Shown: in pieces, positions 25,844 through 34,468 of the stretch | Numbering within the stretch: the first letter of the stretch is position 1 | Layout: each line of letters opens with the position of its first letter | Origin: Clostridia bacterium | GTDB lineage: Bacteria; Bacillota; Clostridia; Lachnospirales; Lachnospiraceae | NCBI GenBank assembly: GCA_910575625.1 | Contig: CAJTFD010000006.1 | Coordinates: 186,001 to 250,000, forward strand | Length of the DNA stretch: 64,000 nucleotides | Direction: 5' to 3' | Translations under genes and position numbers: made by a program | Notes under the pieces: model-generated | The model's input: the letters and a program-made list of their open reading frames with translations, nothing else | Told to the model about the DNA's origin: nothing | Database searches by the model: none

Positions 25844-26857
25844 TCATTTCCAGACCTCCGCGCCGTTTCCCAGCGTAAGCCGACTCTGGAAATAACGCTG
25901 TTCCACCTGCTCCTGGAGCCGCCTCCTCTCTGCGCTCTCTTCCTGAATCTGTATGTATTTGACGCGCAGTCTGCGTTTCCTGTCCTGTTCGGCTTTAAAC
26001 TGTCTGCGCTCTTCTTCCGTGGGGCCTGTGATCCTCCCCGATCCGGTCACCGTGCAGTTTCGTACATCTCCATTTTCATCCAGATCGAACACATAGCTCT
26101 TCCCTGCCTGATATTCTGCCACATTGTACCCGTAGGATGCCGCCAGTGTGTTATCCCAGCGGTCGTAATCTTCCTTCCAAGTCTGCAGTTTTATCATGAT
26201 CTGCTGTGCATAGGCGGGGTCTGCGTCCATTTTCTGCTGCAGGCTCTCCGGTATCAGGACTGCGATCCGACCGGGACCGATGCTGCTGTAATTCCTCTGC
26301 AGGTCGCTGCGGGTCTGCGGCGGGTTCGCTCCCTCTGGCCTCCAGTCATTCAGGGCATCTGCACGTGTGTCTTTGCGGAAATATTCCCAAAATGGAAAAT
26401 CGTTCCTCTGCCAGTTGGCCGCGGAGATATCGGCATTTCCCACATGTGTCACCACATCATAGAATGGAAAGGCATCTGCAAAGTCCATTGCACCCATCAG
26501 CCCGGTATTATAGGACTTGCTGATGGCAGAGACAAGGTCTGTACTCCCTGTCATTTTTTTCACATAGGCTTCCCGAAAGGCAGCGGCCGCATCTTTATCC
26601 GTTATCTTACGCAGGCGTTCCTCATAGGACTCTCCCATATAGGATCCTGTGTAAGATACGTTTCCGGTCCCGTTCGCGCCTGTCTCCTCTGTCATCCCTG
26701 CCCCGTCCGGCTGTGCCGCCGTTTTGCCTGTCCGCGCGGCCGCAAGCTCTGCAAAACTCTTGCCTGCCCGTTTGTCCATCCTCCCATTTTTCCGATACTG
26801 ATCTGCCAGCTGATAACTTACTGGTCTGCCTGTTTTATTTGTCACTCCTAGATCCAT
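25844..26857 (-). CDS. Unrecognised 337-aa protein downstream of the LytTR system
   Basis: It starts at one of three consecutive ATGs behind AGAGGAGAG; 26857 gives the best spacing. The first 90 residues are low-complexity and Ala/Gly/Thr-rich. The middle holds IAVLIPESLQQKMDADPAYA and LQTWKEDYDRWDNTLAASYG, and the last 60 residues are a highly charged helix rich in Arg, Glu and Gln (likely coiled coil). There is no signal peptide or membrane segment. The layout is reminiscent of uncharacterised Lachnospiraceae families in which a PE.LQ.M..DP motif precedes a charged tail, but I do not assign one. It overlaps the histidine kinase gene end by 23 bases. Confidence 0.75.
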   Translation of the reverse strand: MDLGVTNKTGRPVSYQLADQYRKNGRMDKRAGKSFAELAAARTGKTAAQPDGAGMTEETGANGTGNVSYTGSYMGESYEERLRKITDKDAAAAFREAYVKKMTGSTDLVSAISKSYNTGLMGAMDFADAFPFYDVVTHVGNADISAANWQRNDFPFWEYFRKDTRADALNDWRPEGANPPQTRSDLQRNYSSIGPGRIAVLIPESLQQKMDADPAYAQQIMIKLQTWKEDYDRWDNTLAASYGYNVAEYQAGKSYVFDLDENGDVRNCTVTGSGRITGPTEEERRQFKAEQDRKRRLRVKYIQIQEESAERRRLQEQVEQRYFQSRLTLGNGAEVWK

Positions 26858-28322
26858 CATCATCTCTCCTCTCATTTTTCATCATCACGGACAGGATGAA
26901 CACCCTGTCCTCCACTCGATAGTCCATTGTCCCCTGGTATCCTTCCGCTGTGCTCTTGATATTGGCAAGCCCGATCCCATGGGGATCTTTATCGGTTTTG
27001 TCCGATGCCAAAAACCCATCCGGCCGCTCCCCTGCCAGACGGCCGTCAAAACTGTTCTCCACCTTCAAGATCAGCAGATCCCTTTTCTGCAGAGAACCCA
27101 ACCGGATAAAAGCATCCGCATCCCGTTCCTTCTCTTTTAGTCTCCGGCAGGCCTCGATCGCGTTGTCCAGGGCGTTCCCCAGGATAACGCCGATGTCGTA
27201 GCTGCGGATCTTCAGCTCTTGCGGGAACATGAGCCCATCCGCATCCATGTCCAGGTCCGGCACTTCCCGCACCGCTTCATGGTATTTCATGTTCAGCAGC
27301 GTATCTACCACTGTGTTCCCTGTCCTAAAGCGCACATCCAGTTTTTCAAAAGTCCGCTCCAGCTCCGACAGATACGCCCGCAGCTCCTCGTTTTCCCCCT
27401 CTCCTCCCCGCACAGCCAGACGCTGGATGACCAAGATCGTATTCTTCATGTCGTGTTTCATGCTCCGGATGCCGGCGTTGATGCGCTCCATCTCTTCCAT
27501 GTGTTCCTGCATGCCTGCCACCTGTTTTTCAAGGACGATCCTGCTGCTCTTCTCCCTGTTCCAGCGGAGCATATCCTGGAACAATCTTACTCCCTGCAAA
27601 ATGGAGAGCAGGGACAAGAGCATGATCGCCGGGAGCACGAAGATCAAGATCGGGTATCTGTCATACAGCAGTTTCGGGATGCCGCCCTCCATGGTGATGA
27701 TGACGATCCGCAGCAGCATACAGAGCGTCAGACCCACAGCCGCCGGGGTCAGGATGAACAAAAGCTCTGTCCGGTCCATGTTGTGATCTTTTTCACGAAA
27801 GTCCCCCACGATCTTTTTCAGCGACAGATACAAGATCAATGCCATGGCCAGGTACTCAAGGATCCATTGCCCCAGGATCCCTGTATTTACAGCGCTGGAG
27901 AAGGCTTTCTCCGATGTGAGCAGCCCCCTCCCCGCGCACCAGTTCCACAGGCTGAGCAGCCCATCCCCCAGCTCACCCACCAAAATGACAGTCGTATAGC
28001 GGCTGATGTCCGCGATCGCCTGGAACGCCACCACAAGGAAGATCGTGATCAGATGCAATGCTCTGTAAAAACAGAGGACAAGGACAGACATCACACACAA
28101 CGCAAGCGCCATCTTCCCGACCCCGACCCTGTGATCCCAGTTTTTTTCAGACCCGATCTGAAACTGGAACAACACCCGCCTGGAGACCGCATAGGACACC
28201 ATGACTGCCAGTGCATTCCACCTTCTATCCCTGATCCTGCTCTCCAGGAAACTCACGCAGAAATATTGCAGACAATACCCTTGGAACAGATAGAGAAATA
28301 CGCAGAAGATGATATCCGCCAT
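26835..28322 (-). CDS. GHKL-domain sensor histidine kinase (AgrC/LytS type)
   Basis: The 495-aa protein has about six membrane segments in residues 1-225 and a short coiled region. The phosphoacceptor is in GIRSMKHDMKNTILVIQRL, and the GHKL ATPase domain has VILGNALDNAIEACRRLKEK (N box) and HGIGLANIKSTAEGYQG (G box). The start at 28322 lies one base past the response regulator stop. Relatives sense small peptides (AgrC), but no agrB or agrD gene is nearby. It presumably phosphorylates the neighbouring LytTR regulator to control the four genes that follow. Confidence 0.9.
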   Translation of the reverse strand: MADIIFCVFLYLFQGYCLQYFCVSFLESRIRDRRWNALAVMVSYAVSRRVLFQFQIGSEKNWDHRVGVGKMALALCVMSVLVLCFYRALHLITIFLVVAFQAIADISRYTTVILVGELGDGLLSLWNWCAGRGLLTSEKAFSSAVNTGILGQWILEYLAMALILYLSLKKIVGDFREKDHNMDRTELLFILTPAAVGLTLCMLLRIVIITMEGGIPKLLYDRYPILIFVLPAIMLLSLLSILQGVRLFQDMLRWNREKSSRIVLEKQVAGMQEHMEEMERINAGIRSMKHDMKNTILVIQRLAVRGGEGENEELRAYLSELERTFEKLDVRFRTGNTVVDTLLNMKYHEAVREVPDLDMDADGLMFPQELKIRSYDIGVILGNALDNAIEACRRLKEKERDADAFIRLGSLQKRDLLILKVENSFDGRLAGERPDGFLASDKTDKDPHGIGLANIKSTAEGYQGTMDYRVEDRVFILSVMMKNERRDDDGSRSDK

Positions 28323-28323
28323 T

Positions 28324-29028
28324 TCAGACACTGGACACACCCCCGCTCTGCAGGTACCACATATAGGCTTTCACAAACTCACCGTATTTTTTCTTCGCCA
28401 GATACACCCTGTCTCCATTGGTGAGCGTGATCTTGTCGCTGCCGTATTCCGCGATATGGGACATATTCACGATATACGCCCTGTGGCAGCGGTAAAAACC
28501 ATCCCCCAGCCGCTCCTCCAATCCCTCCATCGTGGCGTAGATCTGGATGCTCTCCCCTTTCTTAGCCGTATGGATCTCGACTTTCTTCCCCCGGCTCTCA
28601 ATATACAGGATATCCGTCTGCGCCAACGTCCTGTTCTTCGCTTTGATGAAAAGCCCCCGCTCCTCCTTTTTCCTGCCGGCCTCCTTCACCGCTCTTTCCA
28701 GGACCTCTGCAAATTTCTTTTCATCCAGAGGTTTTAACAGATACTGGAACGCGTACAGGTCAAGGGCCTCAAACACATATTCTTTCAGTCCTGTGATGAA
28801 GATGAGGACGATCTCGTCCTGCCTCTTTCGCAGGCTTTTGGCCACCTCGAGGCCGTTCATGCCGTCCATCTGTATATCCAGGAATGCTATGTCAAAGGAT
28901 CGCTCTGCCGAGAGCAGTTCCTCTCCTGTGGCATAGGATCTTACATGACTTTTGGGGTTTAGCTTTTTTATCAGTCCACATATATATTCTCTGATCACTT
29001 TCTCGTCATCGACGACAGCGATATCCAT
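28324..29028 (-). CDS. LytTR-family response regulator
   Basis: This 234-aa protein has an N-terminal receiver domain (acidic pocket at IAVVDDEK, phosphoacceptor Asp in FDIAFLDIQMDGMNG, Lys in YLLKPLD). The C-terminal LytTR DNA-binding domain (ILYIESRGKKVEIHTAK, then GFYRCHRAYIVNMSHIAEY) is of the AgrA/VirR type. It is the first gene of a six-gene unit. A TATAAT lies upstream at 29065-29070 without a good -35 box, which fits a promoter that needs an activator, possibly this protein. Confidence 0.92.
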   Translation of the reverse strand: MDIAVVDDEKVIREYICGLIKKLNPKSHVRSYATGEELLSAERSFDIAFLDIQMDGMNGLEVAKSLRKRQDEIVLIFITGLKEYVFEALDLYAFQYLLKPLDEKKFAEVLERAVKEAGRKKEERGLFIKAKNRTLAQTDILYIESRGKKVEIHTAKKGESIQIYATMEGLEERLGDGFYRCHRAYIVNMSHIAEYGSDKITLTNGDRVYLAKKKYGEFVKAYMWYLQSGGVSSV

Positions 29029-29133
29029 GGTCTATCACCTCTGCTCCTTTTGAAACTCTCATTTATTATATCGGCAGGGATTTTCTTTTTCTTGGGCAGA
29101 TGGAACGAAAGGCGCGCTTTTCGGGTATGAAAG

Positions 29134-29177
29134 GAAAAAAGGACCGCCGCGTGTGGACCAGATCCACAGCGACGGTC
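29134..29177 (-). terminator. Rho-independent terminator of the MFS gene
   Basis: On the minus strand GACCGTCGC..GTGG pairs with CCAC..GCGGCGGTC and is followed by CTTTTTTCC. It lies 66 bases past the MFS stop codon and insulates the LytTR promoter. Confidence 0.8.
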
Positions 29178-29242
29178 TCTTTCTATATCCTCTGAACACT
29201 TCCTGTAAAATACTTTCAAGATCGACCCAAGACTTCCCGCCT

Positions 29243-30484
29243 TTATTTTATCCTGCTGAAGATCTTCCTTGCGCCAAAGGCGATCATAAACGACACCACA
29301 CCCGAAAATATGACGACCGCATATTCATACCCCTTACAGATCTCAAAGAGGACCCCATACAGTGTGTTGCCCAACGGCTGCGCGCACATGGAAACGGTCA
29401 GGATGACAGCGATCACCTTTCCGATCAGATCTTGCGGCGTTTCTGTCTGGATAAAGGACATCATCTGTACGGTAAAGGCTGTTGAAAATACCATAACGGC
29501 AAAACAACAGACCGTCATGACGATATAATTTATCATCCCGGAGGAAAACAGGATCAATGCGGCACTGATCGGGAACACACATACTGCACAAGCGACGATC
29601 AGATCACCCGCTCTGCGGATCGCCAATCTTTCCGCAAAAATACCCGCTCCGATCCCCCCTGCCAATCCGCCTGCCGCCAATATCCCTTCAGCAAGACCAT
29701 AAAGCCTGTTTGCCTGTGAAGCCCTCAGATCCAATACCTCTGTGACCAGATAGGGCAATGCCACAAGGATCATTGCCGACAGGAACAGATTGATCCCGCA
29801 GATCACGAGAAGGGTTTTTCCGATCACAGGTCTCTCCTTTCGGATAAAGCGGATACTCTCCGCCAGATCCATTTTGGCTGTCTTAAATATGCCGCCCTCC
29901 AAAGCCTGTTTCTGGAACGGGATCTTGATGAAGATCTCCATAACCGCTGACATCATAAAACATACCATACAGACCCACAAAACAGGCTCCAATCCATATA
30001 CGCTATACAAAACACCCCCAAATACAGGGCCGATCAAAGCTGCAGAGGAGCTGACTGTATTGATGATCGAATTTGCCGCCATAAGATCATCCTGACTGGT
30101 AAGCGCAGGGATACTCGCCTGCACAGACGGCTGATATGCGCCGGCAATACCGTATAGGAGCATCAACGTGACCGTCAAAAGAGGGATGAGATCCACTCCA
30201 TCCTTGAGCAGGAAAAAGCCCAGGATCACTGCCGCCGTAAAAAAATCCAGTATTACCATGATGTTCCTCTTATTGACCCGGTCTGCGACGATGCCGCCAA
30301 TGGGAGACAGCAGGATTGCCGGGATAAAAGCACAGGCTGTGACAGTCCCGTAAAGCGCCGATGAGCCTGTCAGATTTAGCAGATACAGCGGCAGCGCAAA
30401 TCTTATCGTCGCATTGCCAAATAAAGAGATGATCTGACCAAGGACCACCAACGTAAAATCCTTTGAAAAAAGTTTATGTCCCAT
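29243..30484 (-). CDS. MFS transporter, probable drug efflux
   Basis: This 413-aa protein has 12 predicted membrane segments. The MFS loop motif GGIVADRVNKRNIM is at residues 63-76, and FALPLYLLNLTGSSALYG is at the N-terminus. It resembles the MFS_3 (enterobactin/macrolide exporter-like) group. It follows a TetR regulator gene in the same direction, and both are likely controlled by the paired operators at 31281-31323. GGAGG stands before the ATG. Substrate unknown. Confidence 0.88.
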   Translation of the reverse strand: MGHKLFSKDFTLVVLGQIISLFGNATIRFALPLYLLNLTGSSALYGTVTACAFIPAILLSPIGGIVADRVNKRNIMVILDFFTAAVILGFFLLKDGVDLIPLLTVTLMLLYGIAGAYQPSVQASIPALTSQDDLMAANSIINTVSSSAALIGPVFGGVLYSVYGLEPVLWVCMVCFMMSAVMEIFIKIPFQKQALEGGIFKTAKMDLAESIRFIRKERPVIGKTLLVICGINLFLSAMILVALPYLVTEVLDLRASQANRLYGLAEGILAAGGLAGGIGAGIFAERLAIRRAGDLIVACAVCVFPISAALILFSSGMINYIVMTVCCFAVMVFSTAFTVQMMSFIQTETPQDLIGKVIAVILTVSMCAQPLGNTLYGVLFEICKGYEYAVVIFSGVVSFMIAFGARKIFSRIK

Positions 30485-30606
30485 CCTCTAAACCTCCATT
30501 TTATCTATGCCGTTTGCCAGGAAATGATAAATTTGTCTCAAAATATATCTGCCCATTGTACAGGGCAGAAAATCATCCATAGCAATAAAAACACAGATCA
30601 TGTTTT

Positions 30607-31263
30607 CTATTGCTTGTTCTTTTGATAGATAGATACCAGTTCCTGCAGTCTCTCTAACATTTCGCTATTTACAATATCCAGACCAAAGCCTTCCAGCATC
30701 TGTCTGAATACCATAAACTTACGGTAGGATTCTTCCTCAGAACTATCAAATATCATAGGATTCATCCAGACATTTGCTGCAAGTAAGATCAGTTCTGCCA
30801 ATTGTTCTGGGTAATCCGTTTTGATAGAACCATCTGAAATACCCTGCCTGATGATCGGCAAGATATAGTTTGGCGCTGCGTTATCTATGGTATCGTGCAA
30901 AAGACTGAAAAGAAGTTTCGGGTTATTATGAAAATCTGGCGCTACTGTAAAAATATCATCCTGCACCGGTCGGCTGATCGATTCCCAAAAGATTGTTTTC
31001 AACTTTTCCTTGCCACTAAGATCAGAACGGTCACGGATGACTGCAAGCATCTGATTGGATCCAGCCGTCATCCTGTCCGTAACAGCAATTAAAATATCCT
31101 CCTTTGACTTAAAATGATGATAGATGGCACCTTTGCTGAGACCGCCTAGATCATTTATGATATCCTGGATGGAAGTATGCTCATACCCCTTTTCCATAAA
31201 TAAGCGAAAGGCAACATCTAATATTAGATTTACAGTTTCTTCTGGATGCCTATTTCTTGCCAT
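30607..31263 (-). CDS. TetR/AcrR family transcriptional regulator
   Basis: This 218-aa protein has an N-terminal TetR HTH (ILDVAFRLFMEKGYEHTSIQ, then LSKGAIYHHFKSKEDIL) at residues 13-60 and a helical ligand-binding domain. It sits upstream of and co-directional with the MFS transporter. AAGGAGGTGAGGAGAC precedes the ATG. The promoter region contains two matching palindromes that overlap the promoter, so it most likely represses itself and the exporter until a toxic ligand binds. Confidence 0.93.
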   Translation of the reverse strand: MARNRHPEETVNLILDVAFRLFMEKGYEHTSIQDIINDLGGLSKGAIYHHFKSKEDILIAVTDRMTAGSNQMLAVIRDRSDLSGKEKLKTIFWESISRPVQDDIFTVAPDFHNNPKLLFSLLHDTIDNAAPNYILPIIRQGISDGSIKTDYPEQLAELILLAANVWMNPMIFDSSEEESYRKFMVFRQMLEGFGLDIVNSEMLERLQELVSIYQKNKQ

Positions 31264-31280
31264 GTCTCCTCACCTCCTTA

Positions 31281-31323
31281 ACATACTGTTGGTATGTATC
31301 TATGTTATCATACTATCAGTATG
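31281..31323. promoter_or_regulatory. Paired TetR operators
   Basis: ACATACTGTTGGTATGT (31281-31297) and CATACTATCAGTATG (31309-31323) are two palindromes of the common form CATACT-NNN-RGTATG, centred 27 bases apart. The second fills the promoter spacer; the first lies between the -10 box and the ribosome binding site. Confidence 0.75.
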
Positions 31324-31331
31324 TTTGTCAA
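31303..31331 (-). promoter_or_regulatory. Promoter of the tetR-MFS unit
   Basis: On the minus strand TTGACA (31326-31331) is followed after 16-17 bases by GATAACA. The spacer is one of the palindromic operators. Confidence 0.6.
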
Positions 31332-31519
31332 GATGATCTGATCATATATTTATGGACGCTATCAGCACATCCAGCTCCACACCGTTCATCCCGCTGGCTA
31401 CGATCCCCAGATGATCTCATCTTTTGAACGGCTTGTGAGGGACAAGCCTATTGCTAAAGTACACACAAGCACAAGAGAAAATATTTTTTTATGACGCATA
31501 TCATCAGCCTTTCCATCAT

Positions 31520-31789
31520 TTATCTGTTTAACAGGTGAGGAATGATCACGGTAACCAAAATCCCTACAACATAAACCGTATTGACGCCGAGCGCAATTTT
31601 GGTGTTAATATCCCTAAGTTTCATTTTTACAAAAAGGAAAAGGGTATATACAAAGCTAACTGCGGCGAAAATACAATATCCTATGATGATAGCTGTTGCG
31701 GCAGGAGAATCCGACTTCCATATAAAGGCTGCTGTCAATGGTACAAAGACGGTAATAAGTGCGATCATACTTAAAATTTTTTCTTTCAT
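31520..31789 (-). CDS. Small membrane protein (89 aa) of module A
   Basis: Three hydrophobic segments (about residues 5-25, 31-53 and 66-86) and basic loops mark a small integral membrane protein. It is 24 bases downstream of the two ABC permease genes and in the same direction. The position matches that of the 98-aa membrane protein next to the module D permeases. It may be an accessory subunit or immunity-like protein. The gap 31332-31519 holds no gene I can support. Confidence 0.65.
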   Translation of the reverse strand: MKEKILSMIALITVFVPLTAAFIWKSDSPAATAIIIGYCIFAAVSFVYTLFLFVKMKLRDINTKIALGVNTVYVVGILVTVIIPHLLNR

Positions 31790-31813
31790 TTAAAAACTCC
31801 TCGCTTTCTTCGA

Positions 31814-32638
31814 TCAATATCTGTTTGTTTTTATACGTTCTCTCTGCGCAGGACGCAGGGAAATATTATTTTTCTTCTGCTTTGTTTTAGCTTCGCCCGG
31901 TATTTTAGAGATTGCGATGATAAAGGCTGAAATCAACAGCATTGCGCCAAGCGACGCAAGCCCCAGTGGAACACTTGCCTTACTTTTTGCGCTGATATAT
32001 GATGTGGTATCAAAACCGATCACTGTAAAAGAAGCTAAAAAAGGATAAACATTTCTAAGCAGACCACTTTTAAAAAACATACTGCAATAGCCCAATACAA
32101 AGGCGATCACCGAACCGCCCATAAAAAATCCCGGTGATCTTCCACAAAATGCGATGATCGGAAGAACAGCAATATAAATGCAAATGGAAATGCCCAACAT
32201 ATAAAACATACCTTTTGTCAGAGCAAAAAAATCTAAACCGGGAAGCCCCGCACAAATGCCGGCAATGATCGTGATCATGAAACTATACATCCCCAATATA
32301 AGGGATAAAATGCCCATAGCAGTCAATTTCCCTGTTAATAATTTAGGAAATGAAACAGGAACAACTAAGACATTTTTCAATGTATCGTCCGTATATTCCC
32401 TGTTTATCAGATAACCGCCGATCAGAGTAAAAATAATAGGCATAAATACGGTCGCATTGTTCCAAATTGTGCTGTCTACTAATGCGCTAAGATCAAAATT
32501 TGGATCTTTTGCCTCTTCAATCGCAACATTCTGTGTGATAAGCCCAAGAATAGGCGAGAGAGCCATTCCTATAATGCCGATCAACAGAATATGATACCGC
32601 TTTATCTTTTGTAATTCTGTTAAGACAACAGATAACAT
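31814..32638 (-). CDS. ABC-2 type permease of module A (second subunit)
   Basis: This 274-aa protein has six predicted membrane segments. The start at 32638 follows ACAGGAGGTTTTAT; the 21 extra codons upstream overlap the previous gene and lack a site. Together with the protein encoded at 32652 and the ATPase at 33418 it resembles lantibiotic-immunity (LanEG) or BcrAB exporters that expel antimicrobial peptides from the membrane. Confidence 0.88.
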   Translation of the reverse strand: MLSVVLTELQKIKRYHILLIGIIGMALSPILGLITQNVAIEEAKDPNFDLSALVDSTIWNNATVFMPIIFTLIGGYLINREYTDDTLKNVLVVPVSFPKLLTGKLTAMGILSLILGMYSFMITIIAGICAGLPGLDFFALTKGMFYMLGISICIYIAVLPIIAFCGRSPGFFMGGSVIAFVLGYCSMFFKSGLLRNVYPFLASFTVIGFDTTSYISAKSKASVPLGLASLGAMLLISAFIIAISKIPGEAKTKQKKNNISLRPAQRERIKTNRY

Positions 32639-32651
32639 ATAAAACCTCCTG

Positions 32652-33434
32652 TTATGATTCCTGTTTTTGATAAACCCGTGTGACCAATATAATGCATACA
32701 ATCGCTTCCGCGATCAGTATCGAAAATATGACAGGTGTTGATACAAAATACGGACTGAAACGGTTGTAAAAGTCTGTCATGATCTTCCCTTCCGGCACCT
32801 TAAACTGATACAGCCATCGAAAGACCATAGGTACAGGAATAAATGTGCTGATATTTAACCCTAATGGTTTCATCATAATGGCATCACTTAGGTGCAGTGC
32901 AAATCCAAGAAGTGTATAGAAGAAAGCGATTATGACAGAAATAATATAAGACTTATTGCACCAGACCACAAGGATAATACATGGCAGAGCTGCCGCCCAA
33001 AGTAAAATACCCGTACAAAATGTAAGGAATAGCTGTAAAGCCCACCCGTTTAAAGGAATACCCTGTGCAAGAGCAATTAAGATGCCAACACAAAAGCCTA
33101 ACAGTTCATAAGCAACTGAAAACAGAAAAAGTACAGTAACCTTTGCTATGACTAAGTGACTTTTTGAGATCGGAACACAAAGAAGATTTTTTAAGGTGTC
33201 GTTATCGTGTTCTTCAAAAAACAGGTTGGCGGCTATGATCACCAGTATCGGGATCAGAAGTAAGAAACCGCTTTCCTCACGCACACTGCTCATAACGTCT
33301 GCTAAACTTCCCTCTGATAAGAGCATGATATTAAAAAAAGGAAATAAAACAGCCGTAAAGAGAGCAATCTTAAACAAGCCTTTCCGCTTTAACTTCCAAA
33401 ATTCACACTTTACAAGGTCAAGCAATCCCCTCAC
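32652..33434 (-). CDS. ABC-2 type permease of module A (first subunit)
   Basis: The 260-aa protein has six membrane segments. The segment FFEEHDNDTLKNLLCVPISK near residue 70 is the conserved coupling-helix region of LanE/LanG and BcrB proteins; the partner permease has the equivalent REYTDDTLKNVLVVPVSFPK. It overlaps the ATPase gene by 17 bases, so the two are translated together. Confidence 0.88.
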   Translation of the reverse strand: MRGLLDLVKCEFWKLKRKGLFKIALFTAVLFPFFNIMLLSEGSLADVMSSVREESGFLLLIPILVIIAANLFFEEHDNDTLKNLLCVPISKSHLVIAKVTVLFLFSVAYELLGFCVGILIALAQGIPLNGWALQLFLTFCTGILLWAAALPCIILVVWCNKSYIISVIIAFFYTLLGFALHLSDAIMMKPLGLNISTFIPVPMVFRWLYQFKVPEGKIMTDFYNRFSPYFVSTPVIFSILIAEAIVCIILVTRVYQKQES

Positions 33435-34341
33435 CCCCTGTTACACGCTTGAAATAATCTTCAAGGCTTTCTTCGCAGACGTAGGCTTCTGATACGGTAA
33501 GTCCGTTCTCGACAAAGGCGGTTACAATTTCCCCGACAGAGATATCTAAATTATGCAGACGCATCTTGCAGTCGTCCTGTATGGTGAACTGCATTTCATG
33601 GAAATCGCGTTCTAAAATCCTCGCCGCCTGTGTTGTACTGGAAACGGTAAAACGGATATGTCTGCTGCTCTTTGCTTCCAGCTCTGCAAGGCTTTCTTCC
33701 TCCAATAATGCGCCGTGGTCGATAATGCCTATATCATCAGCCAGCAATGCAATCTCGGAAAGAATATGGCTGGAGATCAATATCGTTTTCCCTTTTTCAG
33801 TACAGAGGGCACGGATAAAAGAGCGCACTTCCGCAATCCCAATCGGGTCAAGCCCGTTGATCGGTTCGTCCAAGATCAAAAGCTCCGGGTCGTGCATAAT
33901 GGCAAGGACGATCGCCAATCGCTGCTTCATGCCAAGGGAATACTGGGAAAACAGCTTTTTGTCTTTATAGGGAAGCCCTACTAGATCAAGCGCATTTTTA
34001 ATCGCATTACGGCTCGGCAATCCCCGCAGGGCTGCAAAAATGCGCAGGTTTTCTGTGGCGGTCAGATTCGGGTAAAATCCGGGAGATTCGATCAGACAGC
34101 CAATCCGGGGCAACAGCTTCTTCTCATTTGTCCGTAGAGGCTTTCCCCAGATTGTAACTTCCCCGGAAGCGGGCTGTGTCAGCCCAAGCAGCATTTTCAT
34201 TGTCGTTGTCTTTCCGGCCCCGTTTCTGCCAAGCAGACCATAGATGCGTCCTTGCCTTACATGGATATTCAGATCTGCAACGCTTTTCTGTGTTCCGTAT
34301 TGTTTGGTAAGATTTTTTGTTTCGATCACATATTTGCTCAT
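33418..34341 (-). CDS. BcrA/LanF-type ABC ATPase of module A
   Basis: The 307-aa ATPase has Walker A GRNGAGKTTT near residue 38, signature YSLGMKQR near residue 133, Walker B LLILDEPINGLDP near residue 153 and switch His in ISSH. In place of the Q-loop it has LIESPGFYPNL, the E-loop known from lantibiotic-immunity ATPases. The 80-residue C-terminal extension is typical of BcrA. It heads the transporter operon, behind a triple repeat at 34381-34410, and probably responds to the kinase/regulator pair encoded just upstream. Confidence 0.92.
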   Translation of the reverse strand: MSKYVIETKNLTKQYGTQKSVADLNIHVRQGRIYGLLGRNGAGKTTTMKMLLGLTQPASGEVTIWGKPLRTNEKKLLPRIGCLIESPGFYPNLTATENLRIFAALRGLPSRNAIKNALDLVGLPYKDKKLFSQYSLGMKQRLAIVLAIMHDPELLILDEPINGLDPIGIAEVRSFIRALCTEKGKTILISSHILSEIALLADDIGIIDHGALLEEESLAELEAKSSRHIRFTVSSTTQAARILERDFHEMQFTIQDDCKMRLHNLDISVGEIVTAFVENGLTVSEAYVCEESLEDYFKRVTGGEGIA

Positions 34342-34380
34342 TGCGAAACCTCCTTTTCATATTTGCTATTCTATCACGCT

Positions 34381-34410
34381 AACCTTGCCAAAACCTTGCC
34401 GAAACCTTGC
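34381..34410. promoter_or_regulatory. Triple 11-bp direct repeat upstream of the module A transporter
   Basis: CCTTGC occurs at 34383-34388, 34394-34399 and 34405-34410, each within an AACCTTGC unit, at exact 11-base steps. OmpR-type regulators bind head-to-tail repeats of this spacing, so this is the likely operator for the regulator at 35394. It lies about 42 bases before the ATPase start codon. Confidence 0.65.
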
Positions 34411-34468
34411 TTTTTTCATGCTTTTACAGCTAACAAAAAAATTGACAAACTGAAAAATCCCTGTATTA

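Noticed and set aside
27219-28424. 401-codon plus-strand frame opposite the GHKL kinase gene
   Set aside because: It is an antisense shadow, rich in His, Arg and Gln as expected opposite a GC-rich kinase gene, while the minus frame has all kinase motifs and a proper start.
31332-31519. Possible small gene between tetR and module A
   Set aside because: Only very short frames without start signals. Nothing supportable was seen.
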